DNA of 62,935 nt from an uncultured Anaerolineae bacterium (GCA_937944445.1 CALDYP010000019.1:1-62935), one strand, 5' to 3'. Shown: positions 28,038-36,470, counted from the stretch's first letter. Notes: a model not told the origin generated them from the letters alone. Made by a program: numbers and translations.

Positions 28038-28098
28038 CGTTTGTCATCGTCATATGTGACGCAGGTCACTAATGCCTCGTTCATGTTTGGGCGACAAT
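28035..28098 (+). promoter_or_regulatory. CRP/FNR-type control region of cydAB
   Basis: TGTGACGCAGGTCACT at 28055-28070 fits the TGTGA-N6-TCACA pattern of CRP/FNR-superfamily sites except for the last base. A -10-like GACAAT is at 28093-28098, so the site centre (28062.5) is about 42 nt upstream of the expected start of transcription: the class II activator position, with no good -35 needed. A second inverted repeat, TGACGTTTGTCA (28035-28046), is centred 22 bp further upstream, two helical turns away. Confidence 0.65.
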
Positions 28099-28149
28099 AG
28101 CGTTAGTCACATCCGACGAAAACTTTAAAGTTGGTAGGAGCTGCGTTTT

Positions 28150-29601
28150 ATGGATGTTCTCGATCTGTCACGCATGCAGTTTGCAGTTACCACGGTGTAT
28201 CACTTCTTCTTCGTCCCGCTGACGTTGGGGTTGTCGATCCTCGTGGCCATCATGCACACGCTCTACGTGCGCACCAACGATGAACGGTACAAGCAGATGA
28301 CGAAGTTCTGGGGCAAACTGTTCCTCATCAACTTCGCGATGGGCATCGTGACCGGCATCGTGCAAGAGTTCCAGTTTGGTATGAACTGGTCAGAGTATTC
28401 CCGTTTCGTGGGCGACATCTTCGGCGCGCCGCTGGCGGTTGAAGCGCTCATGGCGTTCTTCCTTGAGTCTACCTTCCTCGGGCTGTGGATCTTCGGCTGG
28501 GACAAACTGCCCAAGAAAATCCACCTTGCCACGATCTGGCTGGCGGCCATCGGCGCGAACATCTCGGCGTTTTGGATCCTCGTAGCCAACAGCTTCATGC
28601 AGAACCCGGTCGGCTACACGGTGGTCGATGGCCGCGCGACGATGACCGACTTCTTCGCCCTCATCACCAACCCGAACGTGTTCCTGCAATACCCGCACGT
28701 GGTGCTGGGCGGCTTCACAACGGGCGCGTTCTTCGTGCTGGGCATCAGCGCCTTCCACTTGCTGCGCCACCGCCGCCAAACCGCTGAGAACACGTGGCTG
28801 TTCCAACGTTCGTTCAACATCGCGCTGGTGTTCGGCCTATTTGCCATCCTCGGCACGATGCTCGCCGGGCACGCGCAGGGCCAGAACATGGCGCGCTACC
28901 AGCCGATGAAGCTGGCCGCCGCGGAAGGCCTGTGGTTTGACGAAGACCCCGCCGCCCTCTCGATGTTCCAGATCGGCGATGAGCGCGCGCGCGACTCGAT
29001 CATCAACATCCGCATCCCCTCGCTGCTGAGCTTCCTCACCTACGACACGCCCAACGGCTTGGTGCGTGGCATCAACGGCCTCAACGAGGAATACGTGGCG
29101 CGCTTTGCAGATCGCTACAACGAAGAATACGCCGAGCGCTACGGCCTGAGCACGATCGACTACGTGCCGCCGGCCATCTGGCTGACGTACTGGAGCTTCC
29201 GCGGGATGGTGGGCGCTGGCGTGGCGATGTTCGTCTTGATCTTGGCGGGCTTGTGGTTCCGCTTCCGTGGGACGATCTTGCAGCAGGCCTTCTATCTGCG
29301 CGTGATGGTGCTGGCGATTGTCCTGCCGTATGTGGCCAACACGACTGGCTGGCTGCTGACGGAGTTTGGCCGCCAACCGTGGATCGTCTTCGGCGAAATG
29401 CGCATCGAAGAGGCCGTCTCGCCCAATGTCACGGTGGCCATGTTGTGGATCACGCTGCTGGGCTTCACGCTGGTCTACGGCGTCCTGATGGCGGTGGACT
29501 TGTGGCTGCTGTGGAAGTACGGCAGCGCCGGCATCACCCCCGCCCGCGCCGAGGAAGACTTGCAACCTGAACCGCAGCCAGCCCCCGTCGTCAGTTACTA
29601 G
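28150..29601 (+). CDS. cydA: Cytochrome bd ubiquinol oxidase subunit I
   Basis: Heme-bearing subunit of the high-affinity quinol oxidase in the cytoplasmic membrane. The 483-aa protein starts MDVLDLSRMQFAVTTVYHFF, with His18 at the heme b595 ligand position. His in NVFLQYPHVVLGGF matches the b558 His ligand. WLLTEFGRQPWIV carries the diagnostic GRQPW. The length points to a short Q-loop form. GTAGGAG lies upstream of the ATG. It follows cydDC by 112 nt containing the CRP/FNR-type site, so it can be transcribed both from that promoter and by read-through. Confidence 0.96.
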   Translation: MDVLDLSRMQFAVTTVYHFFFVPLTLGLSILVAIMHTLYVRTNDERYKQMTKFWGKLFLINFAMGIVTGIVQEFQFGMNWSEYSRFVGDIFGAPLAVEALMAFFLESTFLGLWIFGWDKLPKKIHLATIWLAAIGANISAFWILVANSFMQNPVGYTVVDGRATMTDFFALITNPNVFLQYPHVVLGGFTTGAFFVLGISAFHLLRHRRQTAENTWLFQRSFNIALVFGLFAILGTMLAGHAQGQNMARYQPMKLAAAEGLWFDEDPAALSMFQIGDERARDSIINIRIPSLLSFLTYDTPNGLVRGINGLNEEYVARFADRYNEEYAERYGLSTIDYVPPAIWLTYWSFRGMVGAGVAMFVLILAGLWFRFRGTILQQAFYLRVMVLAIVLPYVANTTGWLLTEFGRQPWIVFGEMRIEEAVSPNVTVAMLWITLLGFTLVYGVLMAVDLWLLWKYGSAGITPARAEEDLQPEPQPAPVVSY

Positions 29602-29624
29602 TTTGAGCATAGGAGCGAATGATC

Positions 29625-30638
29625 ATGCAGCTCAACGAACTCTGGTTTATCTTGATCGCCGTGTTGTTCATCGGCTTCTTCTTCCTTGAGGGTTTTGACT
29701 ACGGCGTGGGCATCCTGCTGCCGTTCATCAGCAAAAACGACACAGAGCGCCGCCTCGTCATCAACAGCATCGGCCCTGTGTGGGACGCAAATGAGGTGTG
29801 GCTGCTAACGGCGGGCGGGGCGATGTTCGCCGCCTTCCCCCACTGGTACGCCACGATGTTCAGCGGGTTCTACCTGCCGCTGTTCCTGATCCTGCTGGGG
29901 TTGATCGTGCGCGGCGTGGCGTTCGAGTTCCGCAGCAAGATGGAAGACCCGCGCTGGCGTCGCGGCTGGGACTACGCCATCTTCATCGGCAGCCTGCTGC
30001 CCGCGATCCTCTTCGGGGTGGCCTTTGCGAACATCGTGCGCGGCCTCGCCATCGACGCCAACATGAACTACGTCGGCAGCTTCTTCGACCTGCTGAACCC
30101 CTACTCGCTGTTGGGCGGGGTGGTAACGCTGGCGCTGTTCGTGCTGCACGGCGCGCTCTTCCTTGAACTCAAGGTCGATTCGCCCATCCGCGAGCGGGTG
30201 CAGGCGCTGCTCGTGCCGTCATGGCTGGCGGCGCTCATCCTCACCGTGCTGTTCGTCGCCTTCAGCTTCGTCGATACGCCCATGTTCGCCAATGTGAACG
30301 TGGTGCAAGGGATCGCGCTGACGGCGGCTGTGGCGGCTCTGCTGGCCACTGGTTTCTCTGTGTTCCGCAGGCGGTATGGACTGGCCTTCATCGCCAACGG
30401 TCTGACGATCGTTGGGGTGGTGGTGCTCTTGTTCAGCAGCCTGTTCCCCAATGTGATGCCGTCATCGATTGACCCGGCTTTCAGCCTCACGGTCTACAAC
30501 GCGTCCAGTACCCCCTACACACTCTCGATCATGACGGGCATTGCGCTGTTCTTCGTTCCTCTTGTGCTGCTGTATCAGGGGTGGACTTATTGGGTCTTCC
30601 GTAAGCGCCTCACCCTGAGCAGCCATCTCGAATACTAG
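29625..30638 (+). CDS. cydB: Cytochrome bd ubiquinol oxidase subunit II
   Basis: Partner subunit of CydA, 337 aa with eight or so membrane segments. The N terminus LNELWFILIAVLFIGFFFLEGFDYGVGILLPF and GPVWDANEVWLLTAGGAMFAAFPHWYATMFSGFYLPL are hallmark CydB sequences, as is FRSKMEDPRWRRGWD. AGGAG (29611-29615) is 9 nt from the ATG at 29625 but only 3 nt from an in-frame ATG at 29619, so I prefer 29625. A strong terminator follows, closing the cyd cluster. No CydX-like small subunit was seen. Confidence 0.95.
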   Translation: MQLNELWFILIAVLFIGFFFLEGFDYGVGILLPFISKNDTERRLVINSIGPVWDANEVWLLTAGGAMFAAFPHWYATMFSGFYLPLFLILLGLIVRGVAFEFRSKMEDPRWRRGWDYAIFIGSLLPAILFGVAFANIVRGLAIDANMNYVGSFFDLLNPYSLLGGVVTLALFVLHGALFLELKVDSPIRERVQALLVPSWLAALILTVLFVAFSFVDTPMFANVNVVQGIALTAAVAALLATGFSVFRRRYGLAFIANGLTIVGVVVLLFSSLFPNVMPSSIDPAFSLTVYNASSTPYTLSIMTGIALFFVPLVLLYQGWTYWVFRKRLTLSSHLEY

Positions 30639-30662
30639 CCTCAACTGGCGCGTTGTAACGGG

Positions 30663-30697
30663 ACGGGCGGAGATGAACCTCCGCCCGTTGTTTTTTT
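30663..30697 (+). terminator. Rho-independent terminator after cydB
   Basis: A perfect 10-bp stem ACGGGCGGAG/CTCCGCCCGT with a 6-nt loop is followed by TGTTTTTTT. Confidence 0.9.
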
Positions 30698-30811
30698 CTA
30701 GGGCGTGCAGCTTACCGTGCCCCTTCAACGGCGTGGCTGCGGTTCAGCCTAGAGCCTGCCCCTGCAACGCGCTACAATGCCATCACAGATAGCAAGGGGG
30801 AACACACACCC
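30698..30811 (+). promoter_or_regulatory. Degenerate repeats and promoter of the Wzz-like gene
   Basis: After the terminator come degraded R1-like fragments (GGGCGTGCAGCTTACCGTGC and GAGCCTGCCCCTGCAACG). TACAAT at 30773-30778 is a credible -10, and AAGGGGGAA 10 nt before the ATG is the ribosome site. Confidence 0.5.
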
Positions 30812-31480
30812 ATGAACATCCTAGACTTCGGCGGCATCCTGCTGCGGCGGGGTTGGATCTTAGTGCTGCTGGCAGCGCTAGCGGGGGCTGGCGCTTACTT
30901 CTTCAGCCAGATGATGACGCCTGTTTACCGTTCCACGCAGACGATCCTCGTCGTGCCCTCGCGCAGCGACAACGGCCTGACGCTGGCGGCGGTGCAGCTT
31001 CTCAACAACCGCGTGGCCTACCTGCAAAGCGACCTCGTCGCTCAGCGCATCATCGACCAGCTTCAGCTTGACATGCTGCCCGCTGACCTGCGGACGCGCA
31101 CGACGATCACCCCGCTGCGCGAGAACCTGACGATTCAAATCGACGTCGATATGGAAGCGCCCAGCCCAGAGGCCGCTGACCGCCTCATCAACCCGATTAC
31201 GGCGGCATGGGGCGCGGCCCTCATCCAGTATCAGAACCAGCTCAACCAGAACGCCCGCAGCGAAGACCGCATCACCGCTCAACCGCAGGACAACCCGCGC
31301 GTGAGCTTGCTGCGCCCCAACACGCGGATCAACGTCCTCATCGGTGTGCTGGCGGGGCTGTTCGTCGGCGGCGTGATCGTCTTCGCGCTGGAATTCTTGG
31401 AGAGCGGCATCGTGCGCAGCCGCGCCGACATGGAGCGTGACGGCTTCGTCGTGTTGGCCGCCGTGCCGGACGCTGCTTAA
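30812..31480 (+). CDS. Wzz/chain-length-determinant-like membrane protein
   Basis: 222-aa protein with two membrane helices bracketing an extracytoplasmic region, as in polysaccharide co-polymerases: TM1 at about 14-35 (WILVLLAALAGAGAYFFSQ) followed by PVYRSTQTILVVPSRSDNGL, and TM2 at about 172-195 (INVLIGVLAGLFVGGVIVFA) after LLRPNTRINV, near the Pro-rich box of Wzz proteins. The cytoplasmic tail ends shortly after EFLESGIVRSRADMERDGFVVLAAVPDAA, without the tyrosine-kinase domain. It probably influences polysaccharide chain length or export. The DUF2304 gene starts 7 nt later, a pairing that suggests an envelope-polysaccharide role. Confidence 0.78.
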   Translation: MNILDFGGILLRRGWILVLLAALAGAGAYFFSQMMTPVYRSTQTILVVPSRSDNGLTLAAVQLLNNRVAYLQSDLVAQRIIDQLQLDMLPADLRTRTTITPLRENLTIQIDVDMEAPSPEAADRLINPITAAWGAALIQYQNQLNQNARSEDRITAQPQDNPRVSLLRPNTRINVLIGVLAGLFVGGVIVFALEFLESGIVRSRADMERDGFVVLAAVPDAA

Positions 31481-31487
31481 ACCGCTG

Positions 31488-31919
31488 ATGGATCGCGCCA
31501 TCGTTTTCACGCTGGGGGCGTCGCTCATCGCTCTGCTCATCGTCTTAGAGCTGGTGCGCCGCCGCCGCCTGCGTGAGAGCTACTCCCTGCTGTGGCTAGG
31601 GATCGCCGTGGGGATGATCGTGCTGGCAGGCTGGCGCGACCTGCTGCACGGCCTTGCCGCGCTGGTCGGCATCGCCTACCCGCCCAATCTGCTCTTCTTG
31701 CTGGCGGTGCTGGCGATCTTGGCGATGCTGCTGTACTTTTCGACAGTCATCAGCCGCTTGACGCAAGAGAACCGCGAGCTGGCCCAGCGCTTCGCCCTGC
31801 TGCAATTTGAGCTAGAGCGTGTTCGGGAACGTGCCGAAGCCGTACAAGATCATCGCCAGCAAGAGGGCGAGCACCAAGATCCCGAAGTAGCCCAAGAGGG
31901 GGGAGAGCATCGCGTTTGA
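31488..31919 (+). CDS. DUF2304 membrane protein, 3' end overlapping the rhomboid gene
   Basis: 143-aa protein whose first 110 residues fit DUF2304: a short TM (IVFTLGASLIALLIVLELVRRR), RLRESYSLLWLGIAVGMIVLA, a further TM (LLFLLAVLAILAMLLYFSTVI) and the coiled segment SRLTQENRELAQRFALLQFELE. Such genes sit beside glycosyltransferases and polysaccharide genes, but their function is unknown. The last 36 codons (RAEAVQDHRQQEGEHQDP...) are encoded antisense to the end of the convergent rhomboid gene, a 108-bp overlap. That tail is low in hydrophobic residues and looks like read-through extension after loss of the ancestral stop (inference). Confidence 0.75.
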   Translation: MDRAIVFTLGASLIALLIVLELVRRRRLRESYSLLWLGIAVGMIVLAGWRDLLHGLAALVGIAYPPNLLFLLAVLAILAMLLYFSTVISRLTQENRELAQRFALLQFELERVRERAEAVQDHRQQEGEHQDPEVAQEGGEHRV

Positions 31920-32669
31920 CCAGCGGTTCGTGTCCTCGATCGTGCCGGCCACGGCCAGCTCAGTCGGGTTTTGGGGGGGCAGCCTCTCCGCTTTGGTGTA
32001 CTTGAGGCGGACAGGCAGCAGCCACGCGATGGCAGCCCCGCCGATGAAGCCGCCGATGTGCGCCCAGTTGTCTACACGCGAGCCGGGCACAAACCCGATG
32101 AAGGTGAACGCCCCCAGATAGACCAAGTTCTGCACCAGCACTTGGCGGATGCGCACCGGGCCGAAGAGGCTGCGATTCGTGTAGAGGAAGACCATCTGCG
32201 CTGCCCACACGGCCAAGATCGCGCCGCTGGCCCCCACGCTGGGGATGGCGTAGTTGCCGATGCCCGCGCTGGCGATCGACCCCGCCAACCCACCCAAGAA
32301 GTAGATCGCCAAGAAGCGCTGCTGCCCGTAGAACATCTCCACTTCGCGCCCTAACGTGTAGAGCGCGAACATGTTCAGCACGATGTGCGGCAGGCTGGCG
32401 TGCAAGAACATCGCTGTGAGCAGGCGCTGGAACTGCAAGTCGCCCAGCACCGCGGCGGGGAAGAGCGCCCCCCACAGGAACAAATCCGGCACGAACTGCG
32501 TCAGGCCATACAGGGCGATGTTGACAGCGATCAAGCCGTAGGTGATCGACGGGGTGCGCTCGGCCACTTTAACTTGAATGCGCACCCGCACGTTGGCTTG
32601 CTCGTCGCGCACGTCGTTTTCGTCGTCATCAGGCGGGACTTCCAGCGGGTGGCGTGGGGGGCGAGACAT
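31812..32669 (-). CDS. Rhomboid-family intramembrane serine protease
   Basis: Membrane protease that cleaves transmembrane substrates. The 285-aa protein has an acidic N-terminal cytoplasmic region (about 1-45), then six or seven membrane segments. TM4 contains the catalytic Ser in SVGASGAILAVWAAQ, TM6 the His in VDNWAHIGGFIGGAAIAWLL, and the HxxxN-type motif is seen as LHASLPHIVLNMFALYTLG. AGGATGG 6-7 nt upstream supports the ATG at 32669. A last hydrophobic helix at the C terminus is encoded in the overlap with the DUF2304 gene. Confidence 0.92.
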   Translation of the reverse strand: MSRPPRHPLEVPPDDDENDVRDEQANVRVRIQVKVAERTPSITYGLIAVNIALYGLTQFVPDLFLWGALFPAAVLGDLQFQRLLTAMFLHASLPHIVLNMFALYTLGREVEMFYGQQRFLAIYFLGGLAGSIASAGIGNYAIPSVGASGAILAVWAAQMVFLYTNRSLFGPVRIRQVLVQNLVYLGAFTFIGFVPGSRVDNWAHIGGFIGGAAIAWLLPVRLKYTKAERLPPQNPTELAVAGTIEDTNRWSNAMLSPLLGYFGILVLALLLAMILYGFGTFPNTL

Positions 32670-32783
32670 ATCAGACCATCCTAACAATACTCGTCAGCAT
32701 AACATAAGAAGACATGAGGGATGGCCCAACCAGACAGCGCGCCCCTCAACACATCCATCATAGCGCAGTCACGTTAACCAGTC

Positions 32784-33848
32784 CTAAACGCGCGGCAGGT
32801 GATCGTAGCGCGTCGTGCCGTCGATCTCCAACACGAAGTCCGCGCCGAAGGCCAGCGCCGGCGTGAGCGCCCCGGTCGGCGATTCGGCCAATGTGCGCTC
32901 GATCACGACGATGGCCGCCCGCGCGGTGAACTCGTAGCCCTCGGCGGTCTCAAGCCACGCCTCGGCGCTGCCGCCGATCTCGTCGCTGGCGCGCGCCCAC
33001 AGCGTGCTGCGCCCCTGCGCGCGAGCGTCGGCGTCGGGGCCGGTGATCGTGCGATCCAACACCGCGCCGATCAGCCGCCGCAGCCCCGCGCTGCGCAGCA
33101 GGCCCGTGAACGCGCCGCCCACGTTGGCCAGCGCGATGGCGCGCGACGAGAAGGGCATGTAGGCCGTGATGTTCGGGATGCGGGTGGTGCGGTAGGCAGT
33201 GGCGATGTCGCCCCATGAAACGGGGATGGAGCGCTGCGCCCCGTTCAAGTAGGGGATGTCTTTTGCGCCACGCCCCAACGGCTGGCTGACGATGCGCCCA
33301 TCACGGCGCACCTGCGCCCCCTGTGGCAGCATCTCGAGCACGCTGCGCGCCGTCCCGGCGCTCACTTGCGTCAGGGCTTGCACGCCGATCTCCAGCGTGC
33401 GCGCGTGCGGCACTTGCGCCGCGACATACGCCGCCAAGCAGTCCGACGGGATCACGTCGAAGCCCACCCCGCCGATGAGCGCGATGCCCGTTTTGCTGGC
33501 CACCTCGTCGTAGCGGAAGGTGTTCTCGAACACGTGGATTTCGCCGGTGATGTCGAGGTAGTGGGTGTGGGTGGCGAGGCACGCGCGGATCATCGGGTCA
33601 GCGGTGTAGGTGAACGGCCCGGCTGCGTGGTAGACCAGCTCCACCTCGGCGGTGTGGCGCGCGATGGTCGTCACGTCGTCGAGCGTAAAGGCCGCATACT
33701 TGAAGCCGTAGCGCCGCCCAAGCTCGCGCAGCTTGGTCTCATCGCGGCCTGCTAGCAGCGGGCGATGGCCGTGCGCGGCGGCTTGTTCGGCCACCAGTTG
33801 GCCCGTGTAACCCGTCGCGCCGTAGAGCATCCAACGAGCGTCGCGCAT
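32784..33848 (-). CDS. Saccharopine dehydrogenase-like NADP-binding oxidoreductase
   Basis: 354-aa protein with an N-terminal Rossmann domain: WMLYGATGYTGQLVAEQAAAHG, then LLAGRDETKLRELGRRYG and YHAAGPFTYTADPMIRACLATHTHYLDITGE. This is the pattern of the saccharopine dehydrogenase / trans-acting enoyl reductase group. The C-terminal half (GGVGFDVIPSDCLAAYVAAQVPHA, then a region ending GADFVLEIDGTTRYDHLPRV) matches that group, which reduces or rearranges varied substrates. True saccharopine dehydrogenase activity is unlikely. It stands alone between tandem R1 repeats and the rhomboid gene. Confidence 0.82.
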   Translation of the reverse strand: MRDARWMLYGATGYTGQLVAEQAAAHGHRPLLAGRDETKLRELGRRYGFKYAAFTLDDVTTIARHTAEVELVYHAAGPFTYTADPMIRACLATHTHYLDITGEIHVFENTFRYDEVASKTGIALIGGVGFDVIPSDCLAAYVAAQVPHARTLEIGVQALTQVSAGTARSVLEMLPQGAQVRRDGRIVSQPLGRGAKDIPYLNGAQRSIPVSWGDIATAYRTTRIPNITAYMPFSSRAIALANVGGAFTGLLRSAGLRRLIGAVLDRTITGPDADARAQGRSTLWARASDEIGGSAEAWLETAEGYEFTARAAIVVIERTLAESPTGALTPALAFGADFVLEIDGTTRYDHLPRV

Positions 33849-33866
33849 GTAACCCCTCTCTGTCGA

Positions 33867-33924
33867 TCAAGTAGGGACAAGGCCTGCCTTGTCCGTCAAG
33901 TAGGGACAAGGCCTGCCTTGTCCG
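33867..33924. repeat. Two perfect tandem 29-bp R1 units
   Basis: The unit begins TCAAGTAGGGACAAGGCCTG and ends CCTTGTCCG; the copies at 33867-33895 and 33896-33924 are identical. Each contains the palindrome GGACAAGGC/GCCTTGTCC. The remaining sequence to 34069 shows only another degraded fragment near 34050 (GCCACACCCTGCCCTGTAG). Confidence 0.93.
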
Positions 33925-34069
33925 TGGCGGCTGGCAGGGTAGTCACCCTTGCGCCTCATGGATGCCGCCTATTCTACCTTCTCTCGCCGAAGATGTGGGT
34001 AATCAATCGCACGCTAAACCGGACGCCCCCTGTCGCGTCCGCCGGGCGTGCCACACCCTGCCCTGTAGA

Positions 34070-34903
34070 TCATTTGTCGCGCGTGATGGCAAACCCGCTC
34101 ATGAACTGTTTTTGCAGCAGCACGAACAGCACCAGCGGCGGCAGCGAGGCGACGATCCCGGCCGCCATCAGCACGCCGTAATCCGGCACGATGCCGAACT
34201 GCGCCGCGTTGCGCACCCCCACTTGGATCACCTGCTGCGTCGGATCGTTGACGATGAACACCGGCCAGAGGTATTGGTTCCACGCGCTGATGAACTGGAT
34301 GAGCGAGTGGGCGGCGATTACGTTCAGCGACATCGGGATCAGCACGCTGACGAGGAAGCGCAGCGGCGTTGCCCCGTCGATCTGCGCAGCCTCGGCCAGC
34401 TCACGCGGGATGTTCTGGAAGTGCTGCCGAAACAAGAACGCCCCAACAGCCGTCGCAAGGAACGGGACGGTGAGCGCCAACTGCGGGTGACGCTGCCCCC
34501 AGCCCAACGCCGACATCATGTTGAACAGCGGCAGCAGGATGATCTCGGTCGGCATGAGCAGGGTGAACAAGACGAAGAAGAACAGCACCGTCTTGCCGGG
34601 GAACTGGAAGTAGACGAAGGCCAGCCCCGCCAGCAGCGCCAACAGCGTCTTGCCGATCACCGTCACGAGCGAGACGATCACCGTGTTGACGATCAACTGT
34701 CCGAAGTTGAGCTTGTCGAACAGGTCGGCGATGTTGTTCGGCAGGTCGCTGCCGGGCGGGAAGAGGCGCGGCGGCGGGAAGAACAGCTCTTCCGCGGTCA
34801 GCGTGGCGCTCTGCAGCGCGTACAGCGCCGGCAGGCACATGATGAAGCAGATGACGATCAAGGTGAGGTGCACGCCCCAGCGCGTGCGCGTGCTATTCGC
34901 CAT
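34070..34903 (-). CDS. Sugar ABC transporter permease, MalG type
   Basis: 277-aa inner-membrane permease of normal family length. TM1 is HLTLIVICFIMCLPALYALQ, and the EAA loop is ELAEAAQIDGATPLRFLVSVLIPMSLNVIAAHSLIQFISAWNQYLWP. Its start overlaps the end of the upstream permease by 11 bp, so translation is coupled. With the MalF-type partner and the binding protein it forms a second carbohydrate importer. No ATPase gene is present in the cluster. Confidence 0.92.
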   Translation of the reverse strand: MANSTRTRWGVHLTLIVICFIMCLPALYALQSATLTAEELFFPPPRLFPPGSDLPNNIADLFDKLNFGQLIVNTVIVSLVTVIGKTLLALLAGLAFVYFQFPGKTVLFFFVLFTLLMPTEIILLPLFNMMSALGWGQRHPQLALTVPFLATAVGAFLFRQHFQNIPRELAEAAQIDGATPLRFLVSVLIPMSLNVIAAHSLIQFISAWNQYLWPVFIVNDPTQQVIQVGVRNAAQFGIVPDYGVLMAAGIVASLPPLVLFVLLQKQFMSGFAITRDK

Positions 34904-36293
34904 AGGTGATCCGACTTTCCACTGTGCGGAACTGAAGCACCGTCAGCCCGGCTACCAACAGGAAGAGGATGACAGCCTGCGCCGCGGCCAACCCGGCTGG
35001 CGAGCCGGGCGTGAAGGCGTCCTCATACAGTTTGTAGATCAGCACGTTGGTCGCCCCGCCCAGCTCGCCTGCCGCGCCCAACGGCGGGCCGCCGCGCGTC
35101 AGCGTGTCAATCGCCCCGTAGATGCCGTAAAAGGCATACGTCACGTTGGTGACGAGCAGGAAGAACGAGAACGGGGCCAACAGCGGGAACGTCACCTGCC
35201 AAAAGCGCTGAACGCGGTTCGCCCCGTCGATCTGCGCCGCCTCCAGCACGTCCGCCGGCACGTTCTGCAGCCCAGCCACGTAAAACAGGATGTTGAAGCC
35301 CAAGATGTTCCACACGCTGGCGGTGATGATCGACACGCGCGCCAAGTCCACATCGCGGATCAAGCTCAACGTTGTGCCAGTGAAGGCGAACACGACTGAG
35401 TTGATCAGCCCGGCCTGCCCCTCGCGGAACATCGTGGCGAAGATCACCCCCGCCACCACCGGCGAAAGCGCGAACGGCCAGATCAAGAGCGTGCGATAGA
35501 CCGACGCAAAGCGGATCTTCTGTGAGACGAGCAGCGCAATCGCCAGCGCCAGCGCCATGCTGATGGCCGTAATGATGACCGTCAGCGCCATCGTGACGAC
35601 AAAGCTGTTCTGGTAGACCGCGTCTTCCACCAGCCGCACGTAGTTTTCAAGGCAGACGAAGCGCTCTTGCGGCAGCGGAAACCGCCGACTGAACAGCGAC
35701 AAGATCACCGTCTGCAAGCTGGGGTAGTAGAGGAAGATCAACAGGTTGACGACCATCGGCAGCAGCAGCGCATACGGCAGCCAGCGGCTGCGGAAGTAGC
35801 CCGCCACGAACGCGCTGCGCACACCGCGCTTGAGATACGTCCAGTAAGGCAGCAGCGCCACCAGCGCGCCGATGAGCGTCAGCCCCACGCCGATGGCTTG
35901 GCTGGCGAAGCTGGCCTCAGGGTGGTAGGTGCAGTGCTGGGTGGTCAGGGTGAGGATCTGCGACGCGGGCAGCGCCAGCAGCCCGCCCAAGACGATCCAG
36001 CGCTTGCGCTGTGTGCCGATCACGCGCGCCGTTGCGAGCGCGCCGAACGCCCCGCCGATCAGCAGCGAGATCAGCCACTGCGCCACTGGCAGCGCGGCGT
36101 AGTGATCCGCGATGCGCCGGAGCGACTCGGGCAGCAGCGCGACGCTGCCCCCGAACCACTCGAAGAAGCGCAGCACACCGCCCCAATTGGCCAGTGTGAA
36201 CGCCAGCAGGAAGAGCAGCGCGCCGACGAGCACGCCCCATGCGAGCGCGCGCAGCGTCGGCTCAAGGCGAGAGTCTGAGGGGCCGTTGTGCAT
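34893..36293 (-). CDS. Sugar ABC transporter permease, MalF/UgpA type, with extended N-terminal membrane region
   Basis: 466-aa permease, about 170 residues longer than UgpA-type proteins. The extra N-terminal part holds about four hydrophobic segments (LVGALLFLLAFTLANWGG, WLISLLIGGAFGALATARV, WIVLGGLLALPASQIL, IGVGLTLIGALVALLPYW). The family domain begins near 170 (LPYALLLPMVVNLLIFLYYPSL) and has the EAA loop VLEAAQIDGANRVQRFWQVTFPLLAPFS. GAGGAAC 7 nt upstream supports the ATG at 36293. A segment HCTYHPEAS between two extra helices could face outside. The role of the extension is unknown. Confidence 0.9.
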   Translation of the reverse strand: MHNGPSDSRLEPTLRALAWGVLVGALLFLLAFTLANWGGVLRFFEWFGGSVALLPESLRRIADHYAALPVAQWLISLLIGGAFGALATARVIGTQRKRWIVLGGLLALPASQILTLTTQHCTYHPEASFASQAIGVGLTLIGALVALLPYWTYLKRGVRSAFVAGYFRSRWLPYALLLPMVVNLLIFLYYPSLQTVILSLFSRRFPLPQERFVCLENYVRLVEDAVYQNSFVVTMALTVIITAISMALALAIALLVSQKIRFASVYRTLLIWPFALSPVVAGVIFATMFREGQAGLINSVVFAFTGTTLSLIRDVDLARVSIITASVWNILGFNILFYVAGLQNVPADVLEAAQIDGANRVQRFWQVTFPLLAPFSFFLLVTNVTYAFYGIYGAIDTLTRGGPPLGAAGELGGATNVLIYKLYEDAFTPGSPAGLAAAQAVILFLLVAGLTVLQFRTVESRITYGE

Positions 36294-36362
36294 GGCGAGG
36301 TTCCTCAACTGAACACGGCAGGGTGTTTGCGGGGCGACGCGGCAGATGGCTCATCGCGCTAG

Positions 36363-36429
36363 GCTGCGTAGGGGCGCGCTCTTGCGCGTCCGAGCTGAGC
36401 GGACGGCAAAGATGTCGTCCCTACGCAGC
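36363..36429. repeat. 67-bp element with 11-bp terminal inverted repeats
   Basis: GCTGCGTAGGG (36363-36373) and CCCTACGCAGC (36419-36429) are exact reverse complements. The interior holds GCGCGCTCTTGCGCGTCC and GAGCTGAGCGGACGGC. It lies in the 177-bp gap between the second binding protein and its permease. The ends resemble R1 termini (GTAGGGG ... GTCCCTAC). Confidence 0.75.
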
Positions 36430-36470
36430 GATGATGTGCAGGCGACCGCCCCGCATGATCGGTTGGGCGC

